The notes under the pieces are model-generated. The model was not told the DNA's origin. It searched no databases and saw only the letters and a list, made by a program, of their open reading frames with translations. Source: Sphingomonas sp. (GTDB lineage Bacteria > Pseudomonadota > Alphaproteobacteria > Sphingomonadales > Sphingomonadaceae). From it: DNA of 5,534 nucleotides. Positions 1 through 5,534 of this stretch are shown piece by piece. Position numbers and translations under genes: made by a program. The DNA is taken from the NCBI GenBank assembly GCA_013822915.1, contig PNLG01000341.1:1-5534 (forward strand), in the 5' to 3' direction. Position 1 is the stretch's first letter. The number at the start of each line of letters is the position of its first letter.

Positions 1-719
1 CCTGGATCAAGGCTTATGAGGACAGGAATGTGCGTATCGGCCTCGCGCATGGGCTGTCGGGTCGCGCTCAGATTGGCAAGGGGATGTGGGCCGCGCCTGA
101 CCGCATGGCCGACATGATGGAGCAAAAGATCGGCCACCCGATGAGCGGCGCGAACACCGCCTGGGTGCCATCGCCCACCGCCGCCACGCTGCATGCGATG
201 CATTATCATCAGGTCGATGTGTTTGCCCGGCAACGCGAGATTGCGGGGGAGGCGATTCCCGCGCTCGACGGCTTGCTCTCGGTGCCGTTTGCGGGGGGGC
301 GCAACTGGAGCGCGGCCGAAGTGGCGCGCGAACTCGACAATAATGTGCAGGGGATATTGGGCTATGTCGTGCGCTGGATCGACCAGGGTATTGGCTGTTC
401 AAAAGTGCCCGACATCAATGATATCGGCCTGATGGAGGACCGCGCGACGCTGCGTATTTCGTCGCAACATATCGCTAACTGGCTGCTCCACGGTGTTGCC
501 ACGCCCGCCGATGTCGATGCCGCGTTCGAGCGGATGGCGGCAAAGGTTGACGCGCAAAATGCGGGCGATCCGCCCTATCGGCCGATGGCGGGCAATGCCG
601 ACAGTATCGCGCTTGCCGCGGCCCGTGCGCTGGTGTTTGAGGGCGTGGCCCAGCCCAGCGGCTATACCGAACCGTTGCTTCACGCTTACCGTGCGCGGGC
701 GAAGGCTGCGCACGCCTGA
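1..719 (+). CDS. glcB: Malate synthase G, C-terminal part (5' end outside window)
   Basis: This enzyme condenses glyoxylate with acetyl-CoA and water to give malate and CoA, in the cytoplasm, as the second step of the glyoxylate route. The frame is open from the left edge (first whole codon at 3) to TGA at 717-719, giving 238 visible residues; the family is about 700-725 residues, so roughly the last third is present. Family hallmarks seen in order are WIKAYEDRNV at the very start, GRAQIGKGMWA, GANTAWVPSPTAATLHA, and GCSKVPDINDIGLMEDRATL. By motif alignment the Asp of MED (codon 438-440) matches the catalytic base Asp631 of the E. coli enzyme, and the Cys of GCSK (396-398) matches its Cys617, the redox-sensitive cysteine. 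Nothing looks broken. It converges on the next gene across 7 bp, so it is probably unrelated to the secretion locus. Confidence 0.96.
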   Translation, partial: WIKAYEDRNVRIGLAHGLSGRAQIGKGMWAAPDRMADMMEQKIGHPMSGANTAWVPSPTAATLHAMHYHQVDVFARQREIAGEAIPALDGLLSVPFAGGRNWSAAEVARELDNNVQGILGYVVRWIDQGIGCSKVPDINDIGLMEDRATLRISSQHIANWLLHGVATPADVDAAFERMAAKVDAQNAGDPPYRPMAGNADSIALAAARALVFEGVAQPSGYTEPLLHAYRARAKAAHA

Positions 720-726
720 CGCCGCG

Positions 727-1218
727 TTACGAGGGGCAGCGCGGGTCGCCGGGGCAATCGGGCAGGCGGGCGAGCGTCGCCGCGTCGGGTTCGATGCTCC
801 CCGTCCCGCGCTTGCTGCCATTGGGGCCAGTGCCCGCAATCACCAGTGATCCGTCATTGGCGATGCGCAGCGTGGTGGAGCAGGCAAGCGACATCGGCTT
901 TACTTCGCTGCACGCCAGCCAGATTTGCGGGCGGCCCGCTGCACTGACGCGGACTTTGCGGCGCTCCAGATCCCAGGCGAAGACGCGCCCCGCCGGATTG
1001 CCAAGCTTTGCCGTATCGCCGAACAGAAACGCCCGGTCAGCGCGGAACAGCGGTTTGTCCTCCGCGTCATAGGTGACGACCTTCGCCCCGTTGAACGCCA
1101 CAAGCTGGTCCGGGCCGCCCGCAAACTCAACGACGGTCAACGCAAAGGCCTGCGCCATTGCGGCGGCGGGCGCGGCAAGTGCCAGCAAAGTCAGTATGCG
1201 GTGCGTTCCCCAAGCCAT
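727..1218 (-). CDS. Secreted protein of unknown function, 163 aa
   Basis: I do not recognise this protein. It starts at ATG 1218-1216 and ends at TAA 729-727. This start is chosen because GAGGGG lies 7 bases upstream and the first residues form a classic signal peptide: Arg/His-containing n-region, hydrophobic LTLLALAAPAAA, then an AMA cleavage site before Gln23. The frame stays open upstream to 1497, but that extension would run antisense to the next gene and would bury the signal peptide. The mature part (about 140 residues) is rich in short beta-prone stretches (ALTVVEFAGG, KVVTYDAED, SLVIAGTG). It has four cysteines, 103, 113, 155 and 161, which fit two disulfides in the periplasm. There is no lipobox and no second membrane segment. 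A periplasmic or exported location is inferred; the function is unknown. Confidence 0.8.
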   Translation of the reverse strand: MAWGTHRILTLLALAAPAAAMAQAFALTVVEFAGGPDQLVAFNGAKVVTYDAEDKPLFRADRAFLFGDTAKLGNPAGRVFAWDLERRKVRVSAAGRPQIWLACSEVKPMSLACSTTLRIANDGSLVIAGTGPNGSKRGTGSIEPDAATLARLPDCPGDPRCPS

Positions 1219-1225
1219 TTTTTGT

Positions 1226-1231
1226 CCCCTC
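1226..1231 (-). promoter_or_regulatory. Ribosome binding site of the 163-aa secreted protein
   Basis: On the minus strand GAGGGG is followed by 7 bases (mostly A) and then ATG. The match to the anti-Shine-Dalgarno sequence and the spacing are good. This decides the start at 1218 over the longer open frame. Confidence 0.7.
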
Positions 1232-1289
1232 GACGATCCCGATGCTTTTCCATACGCTATTGCTGGACGCCACGGCAAGGTTGGCGACC

Positions 1290-1295
1290 AGGGGG
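1290..1295 (+). promoter_or_regulatory. Ribosome binding site of the 251-aa membrane protein
   Basis: AGGGGG is followed by CGCG and then ATG at 1300. The purine tract is strong but the 4-base spacing is short. It still supports this ATG over the upstream open frame, which lies antisense to the secreted-protein gene. Confidence 0.5.
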
Positions 1296-1299
1296 CGCG

Positions 1300-2055
1300 A
1301 TGATCGAAGATGTAGCCAATCTGATGATGGATGATGATCCACCATCGACTCCGCAAGAGCGTGAAGCCGCGCGCGATGCCTGGCACACGCGCATCACCAT
1401 CGGCGCGGCGGGGTTTTTCCTCGCGGTCATGCTGGCGGCGATCAATGCGATTGCGGCGCTGCGCGGCTCGACCATCGTGGTCCAGCCGCCCGAGCAAGTC
1501 TTGCTCTATCGCGATGGCGAGGGCGAGAACGCGGTGCTGACGATGGCGGTGCGCCTTGCCATGATCAATGCCGCCAATGCCGAACAGGGCGATGTGTTGA
1601 TGGAGGCATCAATGACGCCGGTGGTCGGCGGCCCATCCTTTAAGTTCACGGGCATCGTCAAACCCGTGTTCACCAATGATCCGCAAGCGGCGAGCAAGTG
1701 TGACATCGGTGCGCGCTGCATCGCGCTGCCCGGATTGCTGGCGATTGAGCAGGGCGACGAGATTATCGACGTGCCGGGGGGTTCGGTTCGCTCGCCCTAT
1801 CTCACCTATCCCATCACCGACTGGAATTGCGAGGGCGATGCGAAGGCATGCGCAAAATTTGCCAATTTCGATGGGGCAGTGGCGGCGCTTGGCGGTCAGC
1901 CCAGCGGTATTACGGTCGCGGTCCGCTATTTCAGCGACGGCAAACGGCGGATCAATTGCGCGGGCCGCGCGATTGACCAGACCTATATCCGCAAAACGGG
2001 TTGGATGACGGTGCGGTGCCAACAGGTCGGCGTGACCGGCGCGCCGTGGTTCTGA
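1300..2055 (+). CDS. Single-pass membrane protein with cysteine-containing periplasmic domain, 251 aa
   Basis: I do not recognise this family. Translation from ATG 1300 to TGA 2053-2055 gives a charged cytoplasmic N-terminus of about 31 residues (acidic MMDDDPP, then REAARDAWHTR). One hydrophobic segment follows at about residues 32-54 (ITIGAAGFFLAVMLAAINAI). The remaining C-terminal domain of about 195 residues should face the periplasm, as the flanking charges also suggest. It has six cysteines (134, 140, 177, 184, 220, 240), two of the gaps short (CDIGARC, CEGDAKAC), an even number fitting disulfides. The region from residue 57 reads as alternating beta strands and loops. No catalytic motif is visible. 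The frame is open upstream to 925, but that part is antisense to the secreted-protein gene and lacks a sensible start. The gene converges on the tpsB-like gene across 11 bp. An accessory role in the neighbouring secretion locus is possible but unproven. Confidence 0.82.
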   Translation: MIEDVANLMMDDDPPSTPQEREAARDAWHTRITIGAAGFFLAVMLAAINAIAALRGSTIVVQPPEQVLLYRDGEGENAVLTMAVRLAMINAANAEQGDVLMEASMTPVVGGPSFKFTGIVKPVFTNDPQAASKCDIGARCIALPGLLAIEQGDEIIDVPGGSVRSPYLTYPITDWNCEGDAKACAKFANFDGAVAALGGQPSGITVAVRYFSDGKRRINCAGRAIDQTYIRKTGWMTVRCQQVGVTGAPWF

Positions 2056-2066
2056 CCGCGCTCGGC

Positions 2067-3965
2067 CTATCGACGCGCGAACAGCGCCAGCGGGCGCAGC
2101 GTCACGCGAAACTGCACACCGCGATCCTGAAGGTCCACGCTGCCTGCCGGGCGTGCCTCAAGGATCGCATATGCATAGGTTAGCCGCGCGGTCAGCGCGG
2201 GTGTCGGCGTCCAGCTCACGCTGCCGCCAACGCTCGCCAATGCGCCGGGTTGCGGCTGCGGGTCGATCGCGTTGCGCAGGAACGCGCCATCGGCGAATAT
2301 AGCGAGTCCTATATCACCCGGCGTAAAACCGCGCGCGCCCGGTCGGTGACCGAACAGCGGAACCGGGCGGTAAAGCTCCACCGAACCGATGATACCGCGA
2401 TCGACCAGCGCGAGCGTCTCGCGATACCCGCGCACGGTAAACTCGCCGCCCGCCGCCAGCCGCTCGCCCGAATAAAGCAGCCCGTCGGCCCATTGCCCGG
2501 TCAGCCGCATCCGCAGCTCAAGCCCCCGTGCGCTCAGCCGGTTGGCATGGCTGGCTTGGAACAGCACGGCGCGGAAATTGGGGCTTGGCACGCGGCGGAG
2601 CAGTTCGGCCGCGTCATCGACATTGGTTGGCACGATCCGCGATCCGGCCAGCCCCTGCGTCAGCGTCAGCGACAGCGCCGAAACCTGCGAAATCCCGCGC
2701 TCGACCCAATCCGCGACGAGGCGCAGCGCGGTATAGTCCGACCGGCCATTGACGGTGCCGGGCGCAAAGGAAAAGGGTTGGCCGAGCAGGAACGTCTGTG
2801 TCTCGCGGTGCGCCACCCTCAGCCCGACCGTCACGGTGCGGGCCGCCCGCCAACCACCGCCGTCGCGCGGGATCAGCGGCCGGGCGATCAATGTCCGGGT
2901 AATGCCGCCTTCGACATTCCAGTCGCGTGCGCTGATATCGAGCGGGAGGAGCGGGCGATCGACCACCGACGCCAGATTATAGCTGCCGCGGATCAGCGCC
3001 GTAGTGCGGGGCCCGAACACGGGCGCCTGATAACTTGCCAGCAGATCGGGCTGGCCCGCGGTGACGCCGAATTCGACGCTGCCCAGATCACCAGGCGCGA
3101 TGAGATTGCGGATCGACCCGCCGACACCGCTGCGCAGGCCGCCGACCGCGGGCGACCGGCTGTTTGCGACATTGGCATAAAGGTCGAACCGGGGCGCGGC
3201 ATCGACGCTGAGCGCCAGCGTCGCCTCACCCGGAAGCGTACCAGGGCGCAGATCGGCGCGCACAGTGGAGATGGCGGGGTTTTCGGCGAGCAGGCGGAAA
3301 TCGCGCTCCACCGCGATGGCATTGAGCGGAACAGCCGCCGCCGCCGCCATCCGGCGCAGCACATAGCGGTGCGACAGCCCCTGCGCGCCGCCTGCGCCCC
3401 ACCGCACGCTGATCGCGGGGGCGTCGGTCGTCGCGGCGAGGCGACCGAGGATCAACTCCAGCCGCAGCACGCCGCCGTCAGTCACTTCGCCACCAACAAT
3501 GCGCACGCCTGAATTGATGTTGCCGTTGCGGACCAGCGCCAGATTGATGAGCTGGATCAGCGCGACCGTGCGGTCGAGCGGCTGGCGCGCGCCGATAAGG
3601 CCGTTGCGAACAAATTGCTGACGCACCCAGCTCGCGTCAAAGCCGGTGGCTGGCGGCGGATCGAGCGTCAGTTGCGTGGCTGCATCGGCGACGGCGCGCC
3701 ACTGGGTGGCAATCGGGGCGGCGGCCGCAGCCTCCACCACCACATCGGCAAAGCGCACCGCGACATCGGGGGGCGTGGGCGTCGGGGTTGGCGCTGGTGC
3801 CGGGGCGAGCGGCGGCTCGGGCGCGGCGTATCCGGGAAACGGCAGGGGCGGCGCACCCGGCCCGGTGCGCGGTTGGGCCGGCCCCGGCTGATCCTGTGCG
3901 GTGGCGGGCATGGCCGCGAGCATGATCGGCAGGGTCGATATCGCGACCAGATGAGCGCGTGTCAC
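2067..3965 (-). CDS. TpsB outer-membrane transporter (ShlB/FhaC/HecB family), 632 aa
   Basis: This is the outer-membrane pore of a two-partner secretion (type Vb) system; it recognises its partner TpsA in the periplasm and passes it outward. The start is GTG 3965-3963, overlapping the TGA of the upstream tpsA-like gene; the signal peptide (residues 1-23, ATA before Gln24) begins exactly there, whereas the 47 extra codons open upstream overlap tpsA and are not signal-like. Next come a proline-rich linker (about 27-66), a POTRA-like region (about 70-176, ending in the typical LVRNGNINSGVRI..GEVTDGGVLRLELILGRL pattern), a second POTRA (about 185-258) and the barrel (about 260-632). The barrel carries VRGY at 511-514 (loop L6 signature) and FAD at 557-559, the pair known to interact in FhaC. 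The length is slightly above the usual 550-600 residues because of the linker. The last aromatic residue, Phe629, is followed by ARR and is not terminal, which is mildly unusual. The stop is TAG. Confidence 0.93.
   Translation of the reverse strand: MTRAHLVAISTLPIMLAAMPATAQDQPGPAQPRTGPGAPPLPFPGYAAPEPPLAPAPAPTPTPTPPDVAVRFADVVVEAAAAAPIATQWRAVADAATQLTLDPPPATGFDASWVRQQFVRNGLIGARQPLDRTVALIQLINLALVRNGNINSGVRIVGGEVTDGGVLRLELILGRLAATTDAPAISVRWGAGGAQGLSHRYVLRRMAAAAAVPLNAIAVERDFRLLAENPAISTVRADLRPGTLPGEATLALSVDAAPRFDLYANVANSRSPAVGGLRSGVGGSIRNLIAPGDLGSVEFGVTAGQPDLLASYQAPVFGPRTTALIRGSYNLASVVDRPLLPLDISARDWNVEGGITRTLIARPLIPRDGGGWRAARTVTVGLRVAHRETQTFLLGQPFSFAPGTVNGRSDYTALRLVADWVERGISQVSALSLTLTQGLAGSRIVPTNVDDAAELLRRVPSPNFRAVLFQASHANRLSARGLELRMRLTGQWADGLLYSGERLAAGGEFTVRGYRETLALVDRGIIGSVELYRPVPLFGHRPGARGFTPGDIGLAIFADGAFLRNAIDPQPQPGALASVGGSVSWTPTPALTARLTYAYAILEARPAGSVDLQDRGVQFRVTLRPLALFARR
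3768..3821 (-). repeat. Proline-rich low-complexity linker in the TpsB-like protein
   Basis: Residues 49-66 alternate proline with Ala or Thr (PAPAPTPTPTPP), giving a GC-rich low-complexity DNA stretch. It sits between the signal peptide and the first POTRA domain, where FhaC has its N-terminal helix and linker. It probably acts as an extended periplasmic spacer. Such a tract can vary in length between strains. Confidence 0.75.
3962..3965 (-). other. GTGA stop/start overlap coupling tpsA to tpsB
   Basis: On the minus strand the four bases GTGA contain the GTG start of the transporter and the TGA stop of the exoprotein. There is no good Shine-Dalgarno at normal distance; the nearest purine-rich stretch, GGCGG, lies about 12 bases upstream. 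The downstream gene is therefore probably translated by reinitiation or coupling after the exoprotein gene. Confidence 0.75.
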
Positions 3966-5534
3966 TGACGACACAGCCGCCAGGGAGAAGGGGCAGTGGC
4001 AGCCGCAATCGTCGCCGCGCGCTCCCGCCCCGGCGCGGCCGTTCCCGCATAAGGGCCAATCGCGCGAAGATTGAGCCGGTTGGTGCCGCCGCGCGCGCCC
4101 GAACATTGGCCGCGCAGCACCGACGACGCATCAAGGAACGACAGGTCGATCGCTTCAGCCCCCGTCGATAGATCGCCAACCTGACTATCGACCAGCAGCG
4201 ACCCATCGACCGACAGCAAGTTCAGCCGGTCCGCCGAACGGATGAAAAAGTCCGACTGGAGCAGTACATCCGCGCCAAAGGATTGGCCGAGCGCGGTAAT
4301 CTGGCCACCATCCGACAGGATCAGGAACGGGCTGGCAATAGTGATGATGCCGCCAGTGCCCGGCCCTGACGATGTGGTGATAACCCCCGAACTGGCCGCC
4401 CCGCGCAGCACCAGCGTGCCCGTTCGCGGGAGGAGCAGCGTGATATCGCCCGCCGCGCCCGTCAGCGAATCGGTAGAAATGCCAGCGCCGTCAAGCAGTT
4501 CGATCCGGCTTGCATCAATCACGATGCTCCCAGCATTGCCGAGCACTGACTGAGTGTTTTCGCTGCGGATCACCGATCCGCTCGCGCTGAGCGTGCCGGT
4601 CGTCAGCAGGATTGCGCCGGCCTGATCGGCGTTGAACGACGTGGTGTCGATCTGCGCCCCATTGCGCAGCGTGATTGCATCCGCCGCAATCGTGATCGAT
4701 CCCGACACGCCGGGCAGGAATCCGTTGCTCGAGGTAATCTGACCCCCGTCCAGTTCGACCGATCGGGCGTTAATGGCGATTGCGCCCGCATTACCGCCGC
4801 CAAACACGTCGGTGCGGATCCCGGGGGTGCGCGCGGGGCCAAGGAACAGGCGGCTCGCATCAATCGTGATGGTGCCCGCGTCGCCGGTCGCGCCTTCGCC
4901 CTCTTGCGACGAGCTGATCTGGCCGTTGCCGGTGATTGAAATATCGGGGGCCACCCCATTGCGGGCGCCAATGATGATGTCGCCCGCGCGCCCGCCGCCC
5001 GATGTTTCGGACGCGATGCGCGCGCCGGTTTGCAGCGTGATGGAGCGCGCGGCGATCTGGATCAGTCCGGCAACGCCTGACCCCGCCGTTGAGGAGGTAA
5101 TCGCACCGCCATTGCGGATGTCGAGCGTGTTGGCGTCCACATCGACCAGCCCCGCTGCGCCCGTGCCGCCCAGTGCTGTGCTGTTGATCGTGCCGCCGTC
5201 GATCAACAGCATGTCCGCCTCGATCACGACCGCGCCGGCATCGCCCGACCCTTGGGTAACCGAGGAAATTTCGCTGCCCGACTCCACCCGGATTGACCGT
5301 GCCGTTGCAATCACCGCGCCCGCGCCGCCGCTGGTCGCGCCGATCGCATCCGCCTCAATCCGCGCGCCGTTGCGCAGCGAAATCGTGTCGGCGGTAATCT
5401 CGACCACACCGCCCAGGCCCGAGCCCGCATTGGAAGAGGAAATCCGCGCGCCATTGGTCAGATCGACTGCCGACGCCATCACGCCGATCCGCCCCGCGCT
5501 GCCGGTGGCGCCCGGCTCTGCCTCTGCTGCGATG
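3962..5534 (-). CDS. TpsA filamentous-haemagglutinin-like exoprotein, C-terminal part (N-terminus outside window)
   Basis: This is the surface or secreted partner of the transporter encoded next to it, probably an adhesin. The frame is open from the right edge to TGA 3964-3962, giving 523 visible residues; a GTG at 5482 is internal, since the repeat pattern continues through it to the edge. Residues about 11-418 are 14 imperfect repeats near 28 residues long, patterned G-x-A-G-x-I-x-I-x-A-x-x-I-x-L-x-N-G-A-x-I-x-S, typical of right-handed beta-helix exoproteins. The C-terminal region (about 419-523) leaves the repeat pattern (FFIRSADRLNLLSVDGSLLVD). It carries one cysteine in LRGQCSGARGG (Cys477), then NRLNLRAIGPY and an Ala-rich tail ending RLCRQ. 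This resembles the Cys-Arg-Gly ending of many TpsA proteins, but without a clear GRGGLP motif. The N-terminal signal peptide and TPS domain cannot be seen. No toxin domain is present at the C-terminus. Confidence 0.9.
   Translation of the reverse strand, partial: IAAEAEPGATGSAGRIGVMASAVDLTNGARISSSNAGSGLGGVVEITADTISLRNGARIEADAIGATSGGAGAVIATARSIRVESGSEISSVTQGSGDAGAVVIEADMLLIDGGTINSTALGGTGAAGLVDVDANTLDIRNGGAITSSTAGSGVAGLIQIAARSITLQTGARIASETSGGGRAGDIIIGARNGVAPDISITGNGQISSSQEGEGATGDAGTITIDASRLFLGPARTPGIRTDVFGGGNAGAIAINARSVELDGGQITSSNGFLPGVSGSITIAADAITLRNGAQIDTTSFNADQAGAILLTTGTLSASGSVIRSENTQSVLGNAGSIVIDASRIELLDGAGISTDSLTGAAGDITLLLPRTGTLVLRGAASSGVITTSSGPGTGGIITIASPFLILSDGGQITALGQSFGADVLLQSDFFIRSADRLNLLSVDGSLLVDSQVGDLSTGAEAIDLSFLDASSVLRGQCSGARGGTNRLNLRAIGPYAGTAAPGRERAATIAAATAPSPWRLCRQ
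4280..5503 (-). repeat. About 14 tandem degenerate 84-bp repeats coding beta-helix coils
   Basis: The coding repeats have a unit near 28 codons (84 bp). Clear units start with GSAGRIGVM, GLGGVVEIT, GGAGAVIAT, GDAGAVVIE, GAAGLVDVD, GVAGLIQIA, GRAGDIIIG, GDAGTITID, GNAGAIAIN, GVSGSITIA, DQAGAILLT, GNAGSIVID, GAAGDITLL and GTGGIITIA. Units are diverged at DNA level, so this is an ancient array and not a recent expansion. Unit 7 is longer, with an insert near RNGVAPD; units 8, 11 and 13 are also off-length. The array probably continues beyond the right edge, since the residues just upstream (AEAEPGAT) look like the end of another unit. Confidence 0.85.

Larger units (their letters stand above)
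1219..1299. promoter_or_regulatory. Divergent intergenic region with weak minus-strand promoter candidate
   Basis: These 81 bp separate two divergent genes, so both need their 5' signals here or inside the neighbouring gene. On the minus strand TTGCCG (1278-1273) and TATGGA (1254-1249) are separated by 18 bases and would start transcription near 1241, about 22 bases before the ATG of the secreted-protein gene. They match the sigma-70 consensus at only 4/6 and 3/6, so this is a weak candidate. I see no convincing plus-strand promoter and no clear palindromic operator. Confidence 0.35.

Noticed and set aside
720..726. Rho-independent terminators between convergent genes (also 2056-2066)
   Set aside because: The gaps are only 7 and 11 bp, and I see no hairpin followed by a T tract in or around them.
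925..1299. N-terminal extension of the 251-aa protein by 125 codons
   Set aside because: It is antisense to the secreted-protein gene, is rich in Arg and Cys without domain character, and ignores the purine-rich site just before ATG 1300.
1219..1497. N-terminal extension of the 163-aa secreted protein
   Set aside because: It would place the signal peptide internally and overlaps the divergent membrane-protein gene; the ATG at 1218 has a good ribosome binding site.
2250..3512. A 420-codon open frame on the plus strand, antisense to the transporter gene
   Set aside because: Its translation is Arg/Gln/Ala-rich with no domain or signal, and it lies fully antisense to a strongly supported TpsB. 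Long antisense frames are expected in GC-rich genes.
3966..4106. Upstream start for the transporter inside the exoprotein gene
   Set aside because: The 47 extra residues are Arg/Gly/Cys-rich and would bury a clear signal peptide that begins at the GTG overlapping the exoprotein stop.
5480..5482. GTG at 5482 as the start of the exoprotein
   Set aside because: The frame and the beta-helix repeat pattern continue upstream to the window edge, and no signal peptide follows this codon.
4280..5503. CRISPR-like or satellite array, suggested by the 84-bp periodicity
   Set aside because: The repeats are in-frame coding units that are well diverged at DNA level and lack identical repeats separated by unique spacers.

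Overview
The window is GC-rich DNA with densely packed genes. Its style (a GlcB-type malate synthase, long Ala/Gly/Arg-rich products, a sphingomonad-like two-partner secretion pair) suggests an alphaproteobacterium, most likely of the Sphingomonadales. That placement rests on protein character only; no rRNA, tRNA, CRISPR array or insertion sequence was seen.

Layout. (1) Positions 1-719, + strand: the 3' third of a malate synthase G gene (glcB), a housekeeping glyoxylate-pathway enzyme, cut by the left edge. (2) Positions 727-1218, - strand: a 163-residue secreted protein I do not recognise, convergent with glcB across 7 bp. (3) Positions 1219-1299: an 81-bp divergent intergenic region that must supply the 5' signals of both flanking genes. 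(4) Positions 1300-2055, + strand: a 251-residue protein, also unrecognised, with one transmembrane segment and a cysteine-containing periplasmic domain. (5) Positions 2067-3965, - strand: a TpsB outer-membrane transporter of the ShlB/FhaC/HecB family, with signal peptide, proline-rich linker, two POTRA-like regions and a beta-barrel carrying the VRGY and FAD signatures. (6) Positions 3962 to the right edge, - strand: the C-terminal part of a filamentous-haemagglutinin-like TpsA exoprotein, built of about 14 beta-helix repeats of roughly 28 residues. Its N-terminus (signal peptide and TPS domain) lies outside the window.

How they work together. The tpsA and tpsB genes share one strand, and the stop of tpsA overlaps the GTG start of tpsB (GTGA). 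They are therefore very probably one translationally coupled operon in which the exoprotein is made first and its dedicated exporter second. TpsB would thread TpsA from the periplasm across the outer membrane, where it folds into a surface beta-helix, probably for adhesion or biofilm formation. TpsA ends in a short cysteine-containing tail and is followed immediately by tpsB, with no toxin or immunity module, so it looks like an adhesin and not a contact-dependent inhibition effector. The two unrecognised envelope proteins between glcB and the secretion operon may be accessory to it or merely neighbours; the sequence alone cannot decide. No stretch longer than 81 bp lacks a gene. The window holds a recognisable secretion locus with two uncharacterised envelope neighbours; I found no clearly new type of system.
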